From Chloroflexota bacterium (lineage in GTDB: Bacteria > Chloroflexota > Dehalococcoidia > Plut-88900): a stretch of 12,838 nt of DNA. A program made the position numbers and the translations under genes. Each line of letters starts with the position of its first letter. Positions within the stretch are counted from its first letter, which is position 1. Positions 6,601-12,838 of this stretch are shown here, piece by piece. Location of the stretch: positions 1-12,838 of the forward strand of contig JADFJI010000025.1 of the NCBI GenBank assembly GCA_022566235.1. The letters are read 5' to 3'. The notes below the pieces were generated by a model, which did no database searches, was not told the DNA's origin, and worked only from the letters and a program-made list of their open reading frames with translations.

Positions 6601-6666
6601 AGATTTGTACCCCGCGCTCCCGGTGAAAATCCGCTCTCAGCAGCGCCTCCCTTGACGAGGAGGATC

Positions 6667-6756
6667 ATGCAGAGCGCCTGCCGGCTAAGGCAACGCGCTC
6701 CCATTGGATCGAAAAGCAGAACCCACAGGGCCTTGCAATCTAATTCACAAGTCTAA
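6667..6756 (+). CDS. Possible 29-residue leader or small protein
   Basis: The frame begins ATGCAGAGC after GAGGAGG, with only three bases between the ribosome binding site and the ATG, and ends at TAA 6754-6756. The product is basic (MQSACRLRQRAPIGSKSRTH, then RALQSNSQV) with no recognisable domain or membrane segment. The GGAGG (6659-6663) can pair with CCTCC at 6646-6650, which would hide it. It lies 72 bp before rpsA in the same direction, so it might be a leader peptide. A real gene is not established, since short frames with purine-rich sequence upstream occur by chance. Confidence 0.25.
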   Translation: MQSACRLRQRAPIGSKSRTHRALQSNSQV

Positions 6757-6762
6757 TAGAAT
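6733..6762 (+). promoter_or_regulatory. Possible upstream promoter of rpsA
   Basis: TTGCAA (6733-6738) and TAGAAT (6757-6762) are 18 bases apart, and initiation would be near 6769. A transcript from here would carry a leader of about 60 bases including GAAG at 6818-6821, a degenerate ribosome binding site. Confidence 0.35.
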
Positions 6763-6787
6763 ACCCTAGCCACGTGACCGCTTTACC

Positions 6788-6816
6788 TTTACACTGGTAG
6801 ACACGTTACATATAAT
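6788..6816 (+). promoter_or_regulatory. Strong sigma-70 promoter of rpsA (near-leaderless)
   Basis: TTTACA (6788-6793) and a perfect TATAAT (6811-6816) are exactly 17 bases apart. Initiation is expected at about 6822-6824, only 5-7 bases before the ATG at 6829. It is the best promoter in the window and probably drives rpsA and, 27 bp on, clpC. Confidence 0.85.
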
Positions 6817-6828
6817 TGAAGTAGTGGT

Positions 6829-8064
6829 ATGGAACAGTCAGAAATAACAGAATCCAAACCTAAAGACCCATCAGCCGAATACGGCATGCAGCAGCTGCTT
6901 GACGAGTCCGAGAGCGTCAGGTCTATCAAGCGCGGGGATGTGATTAGTGGGGTGGTTGTCCAGAAGGACCGGGAAGGCCTTCTCGTAGATATCGGGGCGA
7001 AAACCGAGGGCATAGTCACGGTCCGAGAGATGCGCACCCTGGAACCGAATGATCTAGAGAGCATGAAGGTCGGAGACCAGGTCCTGGTCTATGTGCTACA
7101 GACCAGCGAAAGGGAAGACCAGATACACCTATCGGTGGACCGTGCCCAGGGGGAGAAGGGCTGGCACACGCTGCAACAATACTTTGAAAACGGAGTTATC
7201 ATTGAGGGAGAGGCCGTAGACTTCAACAAAGGGGGCCTCCTGGTGAACGTGGAGGGCGTGCGCGGGTTCGTCCCCATGTCTCAGCTATCGAGCCTTCCGA
7301 GTGTCGGCCCCCCCACCGATGACCCGAGCCAGAGTCCTTTGGCGGGGCTGGTGGGCAATCAGCTTCGGCTGAAGGTCATAGAGATAAACAGACGGCGAAA
7401 CAGGCTCATACTATCGGAGAGGCAGGTCTTAAGAGAAGAGAGGGAGCAGCAACGAGACCAGATATTCGCCGATATCCGGGAGGGCGAGGTGCGTAAGGGC
7501 CGGGTCACGGGGATCCGGGAATTCGGCGCTTTCGTTGATATAGGGGGGATAGACGGCCTGGTCCATATATCCGAGTTTTCCTGGGGACAGACCGAGCCCC
7601 CAGAGAAATGTGTAACTATAGGCGACGAGGTTGAAATCTATGTGTTGAAGGTCGACCACGAGACCAAGAAGATAGCCTTGAGTTTCAGACGCCTCCACCC
7701 TGAGCCCTGGGAGACGATCCACGATAAATATCACGTAGAGCAGCTGGTTAAAGGGACGGTCACCAAGGTGACCACCTTCGGGGCCTTCGCAAGGCTGGAC
7801 CCGTCTATAGAGGGGCTGATACACGTGTCGGAACTGAGCGACGCCCCGATCCGGCATCCGGGAGATGTGGTGAATGAGGGCGACGTGCTTACCCTTAAGA
7901 TATTGAGAATAGAACCGGAAAGACGCCGGCTTGCCCTCAGCTTGAAACAGGCCCAGGGGATAGGCCTGGAGCTACCAGAGGAGTTAAGACCCTTGGATGA
8001 AGGTGAGACTCAAGAGGAGGAGGTCTCCGTAGAGGACGAACCCGAAGAGGGCAACGGCGAATAG
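6829..8064 (+). CDS. rpsA: 30S ribosomal protein S1 homolog, four S1 domains
   Basis: S1 binds mRNA on the small subunit and helps start translation of structured or poorly Shine-Dalgarno-led messages. The 411-residue product has four S1 OB-fold domains at about 36-104, 122-195, 219-288 and 304-374. The last two carry the classic FGAFVDIGGIDGLVHISE and FGAFARLDPSIEGLIHVSE forms. An acidic tail (EEEVSVEDEPEEGNGE) ends the protein. Four domains rather than the six of E. coli S1 is usual in several Gram-positive and related phyla. The start has no strong ribosome binding site, and the promoter leaves almost no leader. The next in-frame ATG (6886) has no better site. The gene heads the rightward series with clpC. 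The annotation could equally be a general S1-domain RNA-binding protein, but rpsA is the most likely reading. Confidence 0.88.
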   Translation: MEQSEITESKPKDPSAEYGMQQLLDESESVRSIKRGDVISGVVVQKDREGLLVDIGAKTEGIVTVREMRTLEPNDLESMKVGDQVLVYVLQTSEREDQIHLSVDRAQGEKGWHTLQQYFENGVIIEGEAVDFNKGGLLVNVEGVRGFVPMSQLSSLPSVGPPTDDPSQSPLAGLVGNQLRLKVIEINRRRNRLILSERQVLREEREQQRDQIFADIREGEVRKGRVTGIREFGAFVDIGGIDGLVHISEFSWGQTEPPEKCVTIGDEVEIYVLKVDHETKKIALSFRRLHPEPWETIHDKYHVEQLVKGTVTKVTTFGAFARLDPSIEGLIHVSELSDAPIRHPGDVVNEGDVLTLKILRIEPERRRLALSLKQAQGIGLELPEELRPLDEGETQEEEVSVEDEPEEGNGE

Positions 8065-8080
8065 CCACGGTACGTTTTTT

Positions 8081-8085
8081 GGGAG
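8081..8085 (+). promoter_or_regulatory. clpC ribosome binding site
   Basis: GGGAG lies six bases before the ATG at 8092 in the short rpsA-clpC gap. No promoter is evident in that gap, which points to co-transcription with rpsA. Confidence 0.6.
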
Positions 8086-8091
8086 CAGAAC

Positions 8092-10551
8092 ATGGCTAGC
8101 AGATTCGAGAAGTTTTCAGAGCGTGCCAGGAGAGTGCTCTCACTGGCCCAAGAAGAAGCTCAGAATTTCAATCACAACTACATAGGCACGGAGCATATAC
8201 TTCTGGGACTGGTCAGGGAGCAGGACTGTGTAGCGGCCAAGGTCCTCGTCAATCTCGGCGTCCAGCTAAACAAGGTGCGGTCCGCGGTGGAGTTCATCAT
8301 CGGACGGGGCGAGAAAAGCTCCAGCGGTGAAATCGGCCTCACACCCAGGGCCAAAAAGGTGATAGAGCTGGCCGTGGACGAGGCCAGGAGACTGAACCAC
8401 CAGTACATAGGGACCGAACACCTGATGATAGGCCTCCTGCGGGAGGGAGACGGCGTGGCCGCCGGGGTCCTGGAGAGCCTTGGCGTCAACCTGGAAAAGG
8501 CCCGCTCCGAGACGACCCGCCTCCTCAGCCAGAGCTACGCCCAGGCCCAGTCCGGGGCCCGGACCACCGCTCGTACCCCCACCCTGGACCAGCTGGGGGT
8601 AGACCTAACTCAGTTAGCCAAGGCCGGTAAGCTGGACCCGGTGATCGGCCGTCAAAAAGAGATAGACCGGGTGATTCAGATCCTCAGCCGCCGCACGAAA
8701 AACAATCCTGTGCTAATAGGCGAGCCGGGAGTGGGAAAGACATCGGTGGTAGAGGCCCTGGCCCAGAGGATAGCGTCTTCTGACATTCCCGAGACTCTTC
8801 AAGGTAAGCGACTGGTGACCCTGGACATGGGCTCCCTGGTTGCGGGCACCAAATACCGAGGAGAGTTCGAGGAGCGGTTGAAGAAGGTTATCGATGAGAT
8901 CAAGAGCTCCGGCAACTGCGTACTGTTCATCGACGAGATGCACACCATCGTGGGGGCTGGCGCCGCCGAAGGGGCAGTGGACGCCGCCAACATCCTCAAG
9001 CCATCCCTGGCCAGGGGAGAGTTACAATGCATCGGCGCCACCACACCCGATGATTACCGGAAACACGTGGAGCGGGATGCCGCCCTGGAGCGCCGCTTCC
9101 AGCCCGTAAAGATCGAACAACCCAGCGTCGAAGAGACCGTCGACATCCTGAGAGGCATTAAAATCCGGTACGAAGAGCACCATCAGCTCACCATTACCGA
9201 TGAGGCCCTTCAGGAAGCGGCGAGCCTGGCTGCCAGATATATAACCGACAGGTTCCTGCCCGACAAGGCTATAGACCTGATAGACGAGGCCTCCTCCCGG
9301 GTGCGAATACGCAACAGCTCCATGCCTGCCTCCTTGAAAGATGCTATCGCCGTCCTTGAAAACGTTAAGAAGGAGAAGGAAACGGCCATCCAGTCCCAGA
9401 AATACGAGGCGGCAGCACAGCTCCGGGAGCAGGAGCTTACCCTGACCGGCAAACTGGAGGGGCTGGAGGAGGAGTGGAAGACCGAAAAGGGCCAGGAGAA
9501 ACCCAAGGTGACCGCCGACGACATCGCCGATGTGGTGAGCATGTGGACCGGCATACCGGTTACCCGCCTGGCCACCGAGGAAACAGAGAGACTTCTCCAG
9601 ATGGAGGACGCGCTCCACCTGAAGATTGTGGGGCAGGATGAGGCGATCAAGATAGTGGCCAAGGCGGTCCGCCGGGCCAGGGCAGGATTGAAAGACCCCC
9701 GCCGGCCCATCGGCAACTTCATCTTCCTGGGACCCACAGGAGTGGGAAAAACCTATCTGGTCAGGGTCCTGGCCGAGTTCATGTTCGGCAGCGAAGACGC
9801 TCTCCTTCGACTCGACATGTCGGAGTTCATGGAGAGACATGCCGTGTCCCGTCTGATAGGCGCCCCTCCAGGATATATCGGTTACGACGATGGAGGCCAG
9901 CTTACCGAGGCCGTCAGGCGCAAGTCCTATTCTGCAATCCTGCTGGACGAAATAGAGAAAGCCCACCCGGACGTTTTCAACATACTGTTGCAGATCTTCG
10001 ATGACGGGCACCTGACGGATGCCAAGGGCCGGAAGGTGGACTTCCGCAACACCATCATCGTCATGACCAGCAACATCGGGGCGGAGCTGATCAATCGGGA
10101 TAACACGCTCGGTTTCTCCACCATCGGCGATGAAGAGAAGACCTCAAAAGAGGCCTACGAACGGATGAAGGAAAAGGTCCTAGCTGAGGTGAAGAAGTTC
10201 TTCCGTCCCGAGTTCCTCAACCGGATAGACGGCATCGTGGTGTTCCATGCTCTAACCAAGGAGGACCTCCTCCAGATCGTGGATCTGCTGCTGGACGACG
10301 TCAGGAAGAACCTGCTTGAGAAGGGGATAAGCCTTGAGGTGACGGAAAGCGCCAAGGGGTTGGTGGCCGAAAAGGGCTATGACCCCGCCTTCGGCGCACG
10401 GCCCCTGAAGCGGGTCATCCAGGACCTGATAGAAGACCCCCTGTCAGAGAAGCTCCTCGAGAAGAAATACGGGCCCGGGGACACCGTGCTAATCGACCGT
10501 GACGGCGACGAGCTGCATATAGGTGCCGTGGCCGAGCTTGCCAAGTCCTGA
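8092..10551 (+). CDS. clpC: ATP-dependent Clp protease ATP-binding subunit ClpC
   Basis: ClpC is a hexameric Hsp100 unfoldase that feeds proteins to the ClpP peptidase. The 819-residue product has two Clp_N repeats (about 1-145, each with an IGTEH motif). The first AAA+ domain has Walker A GEPGVGKT at 210-217, Walker B VLFIDE at 277-282 and a KYRG pore loop at 254-257. A middle UVR-type coiled segment lies at about 429-465. The second AAA+ domain has Walker A GPTGVGKT at 547-554, the GYIG pore loop at 594-597 and Walker B AILLDE at 615-620. L673-G674-F675 fits the ClpP-docking loop. The residue after the second GKT is tyrosine (Y555), where many ClpCs have glutamate. GGGAG six bases before the ATG supports the start. 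It follows rpsA by 27 bp. No ctsR, mcsA or mcsB adjoins it and no CtsR or CIRCE operator is seen. Confidence 0.97.
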   Translation: MASRFEKFSERARRVLSLAQEEAQNFNHNYIGTEHILLGLVREQDCVAAKVLVNLGVQLNKVRSAVEFIIGRGEKSSSGEIGLTPRAKKVIELAVDEARRLNHQYIGTEHLMIGLLREGDGVAAGVLESLGVNLEKARSETTRLLSQSYAQAQSGARTTARTPTLDQLGVDLTQLAKAGKLDPVIGRQKEIDRVIQILSRRTKNNPVLIGEPGVGKTSVVEALAQRIASSDIPETLQGKRLVTLDMGSLVAGTKYRGEFEERLKKVIDEIKSSGNCVLFIDEMHTIVGAGAAEGAVDAANILKPSLARGELQCIGATTPDDYRKHVERDAALERRFQPVKIEQPSVEETVDILRGIKIRYEEHHQLTITDEALQEAASLAARYITDRFLPDKAIDLIDEASSRVRIRNSSMPASLKDAIAVLENVKKEKETAIQSQKYEAAAQLREQELTLTGKLEGLEEEWKTEKGQEKPKVTADDIADVVSMWTGIPVTRLATEETERLLQMEDALHLKIVGQDEAIKIVAKAVRRARAGLKDPRRPIGNFIFLGPTGVGKTYLVRVLAEFMFGSEDALLRLDMSEFMERHAVSRLIGAPPGYIGYDDGGQLTEAVRRKSYSAILLDEIEKAHPDVFNILLQIFDDGHLTDAKGRKVDFRNTIIVMTSNIGAELINRDNTLGFSTIGDEEKTSKEAYERMKEKVLAEVKKFFRPEFLNRIDGIVVFHALTKEDLLQIVDLLLDDVRKNLLEKGISLEVTESAKGLVAEKGYDPAFGARPLKRVIQDLIEDPLSEKLLEKKYGPGDTVLIDRDGDELHIGAVAELAKS

Positions 10552-10686
10552 CACCGTTTCTGTATCTCTGCCCCCGGCGTTCAGGACCCAATGATACCGG
10601 AGCCACCGCAATTTGACTGAGAGGGAAGCCGTAACGGCTTCCCTCTCACCCTTTAAGCCTTTATCCGGCGTGGGGACAGAAAAACC
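10552..10686. other. clpC-radA spacer
   Basis: Apart from the 14-bp hairpin this 134-bp spacer has a TTGACT at 10613-10618 but no -10 hexamer at the right distance, because the hairpin occupies it. No independent radA promoter can be claimed. Confidence 0.45.
10618..10648 (+). terminator. Perfect 14-bp hairpin after clpC, weak T-tract
   Basis: TGAGAGGGAAGCCG (10618-10631) and CGGCTTCCCTCTCA (10635-10648) are exact complements around the loop TAA. The following bases, CCCTTTAAGCCTTTATCC, hold only broken T-runs, so it is not a textbook intrinsic terminator. It could be an inefficient terminator, an attenuator before radA or an mRNA 3'-end stabiliser for clpC. Its sequence is unlike the repeat family elsewhere in the window. 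Confidence 0.55.
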
Positions 10687-12072
10687 GTGGCAAAGCTGCA
10701 GACCAGGACTACCTTCGTCTGCCGGGATTGCGGGGCGGAAAGCCCCCGCTGGGAGGGCCGATGTCCTCAATGCGGGACATGGAACAGCCTGGAGGAGGCC
10801 ATCCAGAGGACGCCCCGCTTCCGACATTCGGCCTCCCCGGTTCCAACGAGGCCTCCCCAGGAACTCGCTTCCATAAGCCTCTCTCAGAACCCTCGCATCC
10901 CTCTACACCTGAGTGAATTCAACAGGGTGTTGGGTGGGGGCATCGTCCCCGGGTCCCTCATACTTGTCGGGGGCGAGCCGGGCATCGGCAAGTCGACGCT
11001 GCTGCTTCAGGTCGCGGCCACCCTGGCGGAGGACGGTAACACAATTCTCTACGCATCGGGGGAGGAATCGGAGCAGCAGATCAGGCTCCGGGCCTCCAGG
11101 CTGGGGATCAAGGGCAGGAACCTGTACATCCTGGCCTCCAACAACCTGGACGCCATTTTACGGCACATGGACCAGATGACGCCCAAACTGGTGGTCATAG
11201 ATTCCATACAGGCCGTCTACCTTGAAGACTCCACCTCTTCCCCAGGAAGCCCAGGACAGATAAGAGAGGCCACCTGGCGCCTCATGGAATGGAGCAAGGC
11301 GACCAACGTGCCGGTCTTCATCACCGGACACGTGACCAAAGAAGGGGCCATTGCCGGGCCCCGAATGCTGGAGCACATGGTGGACGTAGTCCTTTACATG
11401 GAGGGGGAGCCGTACAGCCCCTACAGGCTGCTGCGTGGAGTGAAGAATCGCTACGGCTCCACCAACGAGGTTGGAATCATGGAGATGGGGGACAAAGGGC
11501 TCTCCGACGTGGCCAATCCGTCCCAGGCCCTACTGTCGGAGCGGTCGCCGGAGGCCGTGGGATCGGCGGTTACGCCCACCCTGGAGGGGACCCGACCCCT
11601 GATGGTGGAGATCCAGGCCCTCACCAGCCTGACCAGCTTCAACCTGCCCCGCCGCACGGCCAACGGCATCGATCTGAACCGGCTGCTGCTGGTAACTGCC
11701 GTTCTCAGCAAGCGATTGGGGGCTCGCCTGGCGAACCAGGACATCATCGTTAGTGTGGTGGGAGGCCTCAGAATACGGGAGCCGGCCGCCGATCTGGCGC
11801 TGGCCCTGGCGATAATGTCCAGCCTGAAAGACAGGGCCATAAAGCCCGGTCTCGTAGCCGTCGGGGAACTGGGGCTCAGCGGCGAGATCCGATCTGTGGC
11901 CCAGCTGGAGCGCCGACTTCAGGAAGCCGCTCAACTGGGCCTGCACAGGGGTATAATACCTGGGTCGCACTCAAAGGGACTCTCCATCCCACAGGGCATG
12001 GAGCTGACCAGGGTAGGCACTCTCTCGGAGGCGGTTAAGGCGGCCCTGGGGGAGAAAAGAAAGACGGTCTGA
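10687..12072 (+). CDS. radA: DNA repair protein RadA (Sms)
   Basis: RadA is a RecA-like hexameric ATPase that helps process recombination intermediates by branch migration. The 461-residue product has the standard length and order. The N-terminal zinc finger has C12, C15, C26 and C29. The RecA-like core has Walker A GEPGIGKST at 96-104 and Walker B LVVIDS at 168-173. The RadA signature reads KNRYG at 253-257 rather than the usual KNRFG. A C-terminal Lon-type domain (about 300-455) lacks any reason to be called a protease and is presumed structural, as in the family. The start is GTG at 10687, with GGGGA about ten bases upstream, and MAKLQTRTTFVCRDCG fits the family N-terminus. The gene lies 135 bp after clpC, separated by a hairpin. 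The clpC-radA neighbourhood is shared with Firmicutes (known). Confidence 0.96.
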   Translation: MAKLQTRTTFVCRDCGAESPRWEGRCPQCGTWNSLEEAIQRTPRFRHSASPVPTRPPQELASISLSQNPRIPLHLSEFNRVLGGGIVPGSLILVGGEPGIGKSTLLLQVAATLAEDGNTILYASGEESEQQIRLRASRLGIKGRNLYILASNNLDAILRHMDQMTPKLVVIDSIQAVYLEDSTSSPGSPGQIREATWRLMEWSKATNVPVFITGHVTKEGAIAGPRMLEHMVDVVLYMEGEPYSPYRLLRGVKNRYGSTNEVGIMEMGDKGLSDVANPSQALLSERSPEAVGSAVTPTLEGTRPLMVEIQALTSLTSFNLPRRTANGIDLNRLLLVTAVLSKRLGARLANQDIIVSVVGGLRIREPAADLALALAIMSSLKDRAIKPGLVAVGELGLSGEIRSVAQLERRLQEAAQLGLHRGIIPGSHSKGLSIPQGMELTRVGTLSEAVKAALGEKRKTV

Positions 12073-12084
12073 CGGGGGGTCTTC

Positions 12085-12838
12085 TTGGATATCAAGCTGA
12101 AGAAGCTGAAGCAGATTCTGACGGAGATGGATTCGGTTATAGTGGCCTATTCCGGTGGGGTCGATAGCGCCTTCCTGGCGGTGACGGCCAGGGAAACCCT
12201 GGGGGACAAGGCCCTGGCGGTGACAGCCGACTCTCCCAGCTTGCCCCGGTCGGAGCTGGAGGAGGCCACCGACCTGGCGAAGGAATGGGGCCTGCGCCAC
12301 AGGGTGATCGCTACCGATGAGATGAACAGTCCCGGCTATCAGGAGAACAGCTCCCGCCGCTGCTACTTCTGCAAGAGCGAGCTGTACTCCCGCCTGACGG
12401 CACTGGCCAAAGAAGAGGGCATCGCCTGGATAGCCAACGGCACCAATGTGGACGACCTGGGGGACTTTCGCCCCGGCCTCGATGCCGCCTCGGAGATCGG
12501 TGTGAGGAGTCCACTATACGAGGCAGGGCTTACCAAGGCCGAGATCAGGCAGCTCTCCAGGGAGATGGGCCTCCCCACCTGGGACAAGCCGGCCATGGCC
12601 TGCCTCGCCTCCCGGGTCCCATACGGGACCAGGGTGACGCCCGAGGTGCTGCTCCAGATCGAAAAAGCGGAGTCCTACCTCAAGGGACTGGGGATCAGGG
12701 ACCTACGGGTCCGCCATCACGATACCATCGCCCGGATAGAGGTGGACTCCGAGGGCATATCCCTTCTGGCCCAGGACGCGGTGCGTCGAGACCTGGTGCG
12801 CCACTTCCGCTCCATCGGCTATACCTACGTGACCCTGG
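12085..12838 (+). CDS. larE: LarE, ATP-dependent sacrificial sulfur transferase (partial, 3' end missing)
   Basis: LarE adenylates pyridinium-3,5-biscarboxylate mononucleotide and inserts sulfur, a step in making the nickel-pincer nucleotide cofactor first described for lactate racemase. The visible 251 residues start with a family-typical helix (LDIKLKKLKQILTEM). They then show the PP-loop YSGGVDSAF with SGGVDS at 23-28, NGTNVDDLGDFRPG in the middle, and PAMACLASRVPYGTR. C173 in CLASR corresponds to the sulfur-donating cysteine of the Lactobacillus enzyme. C93 and C96 form a CYFC pair, the pattern seen in LarEs proposed to carry a [4Fe-4S] cluster with the third cysteine. The start is TTG at 12085, the only start between radA's stop and the in-frame ATG at 12127, with a G-run (12074-12079) before it. 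It lies 12 bp after radA and is probably co-transcribed. The last 20-30 residues should lie outside the window. larB and larC are not in view. Confidence 0.92.
   Translation, partial: MDIKLKKLKQILTEMDSVIVAYSGGVDSAFLAVTARETLGDKALAVTADSPSLPRSELEEATDLAKEWGLRHRVIATDEMNSPGYQENSSRRCYFCKSELYSRLTALAKEEGIAWIANGTNVDDLGDFRPGLDAASEIGVRSPLYEAGLTKAEIRQLSREMGLPTWDKPAMACLASRVPYGTRVTPEVLLQIEKAESYLKGLGIRDLRVRHHDTIARIEVDSEGISLLAQDAVRRDLVRHFRSIGYTYVTL

Larger units (their letters stand above)
6331..6828. other. 498-bp divergent region between rpsO and rpsA
   Basis: It contains, from left to right, the rpsO promoter, a tract of the intergenic repeat family (6421-6530), an extended -10 motif reading right at 6592-6600, a possible 29-codon frame (6667-6756), and one or two promoters for rpsA. 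The rest holds nothing I recognise, and no known structured RNA was evident by eye. Confidence 0.7.

Noticed and set aside
6601..6780. Structured RNA gene (SRP RNA, 6S, tmRNA) upstream of rpsA
   Set aside because: No GGAAG-type SRP core, tmRNA ends or 6S-like long bulged hairpin could be made out by eye.
9022..10011. 329-codon open frame antisense to clpC, and other long antisense frames (425-1117, 3872-4585)
   Set aside because: All mirror confident genes, with no independent promoter or ribosome binding site and no recognisable domains.

Overview
The window is about 12.8 kb of GC-rich bacterial chromosome (strong G/C bias at third codon positions) carrying mostly housekeeping genes. The order rpsO-pnp-dapB-asd-dapA, the clpC-radA pair, a four-domain ribosomal protein S1, and intergenic tracts built from TTCGAC..GCTCAGGACAGGC-type repeats together suggest a member of the Chloroflexota, perhaps Dehalococcoidia. 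This is inference from gene order and style, not from a search. No mobile element, CRISPR array, tRNA or rRNA gene is visible.

The left half (233-6330) is one leftward series: rpsO (S15), pnp (polynucleotide phosphorylase), dapB, asd and dapA. It starts from an extended -10 promoter just upstream of rpsO and joins an RNA-turnover/ribosome pair to three consecutive-pathway enzymes (aspartate semialdehyde formation, dihydrodipicolinate synthesis and its reduction) that feed lysine and cell-wall diaminopimelate. The dapB-asd gap is 190 bp. The asd-dapA gap is about 600 bp and is filled with perfect hairpins and repeats, so dapA may have its own promoter. To the left of dapA are another repeat copy and possibly the tail of a rightward gene.

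A divergent 498-bp region (6331-6828) holds the rpsO promoter, a second tract of the same repeat family, a possible 29-codon reading frame, and a near-consensus promoter (TTTACA-17-TATAAT) for the rightward series. That series is rpsA (S1), clpC (Hsp100 unfoldase), radA (recombination ATPase) and larE (sulfur insertase for the nickel-pincer cofactor, cut by the window end). The S1 promoter is so close to the ATG that the message should be nearly leaderless. clpC follows S1 by 27 bp. A perfect 14-bp hairpin separates clpC from radA. larE follows radA by 12 bp with a TTG start.

I did not find a convincing new multi-gene system. The parts most worth a second look are the intergenic hairpin/repeat family, the dual-promoter and near-leaderless start of S1, and the three-cysteine LarE coupled to radA.
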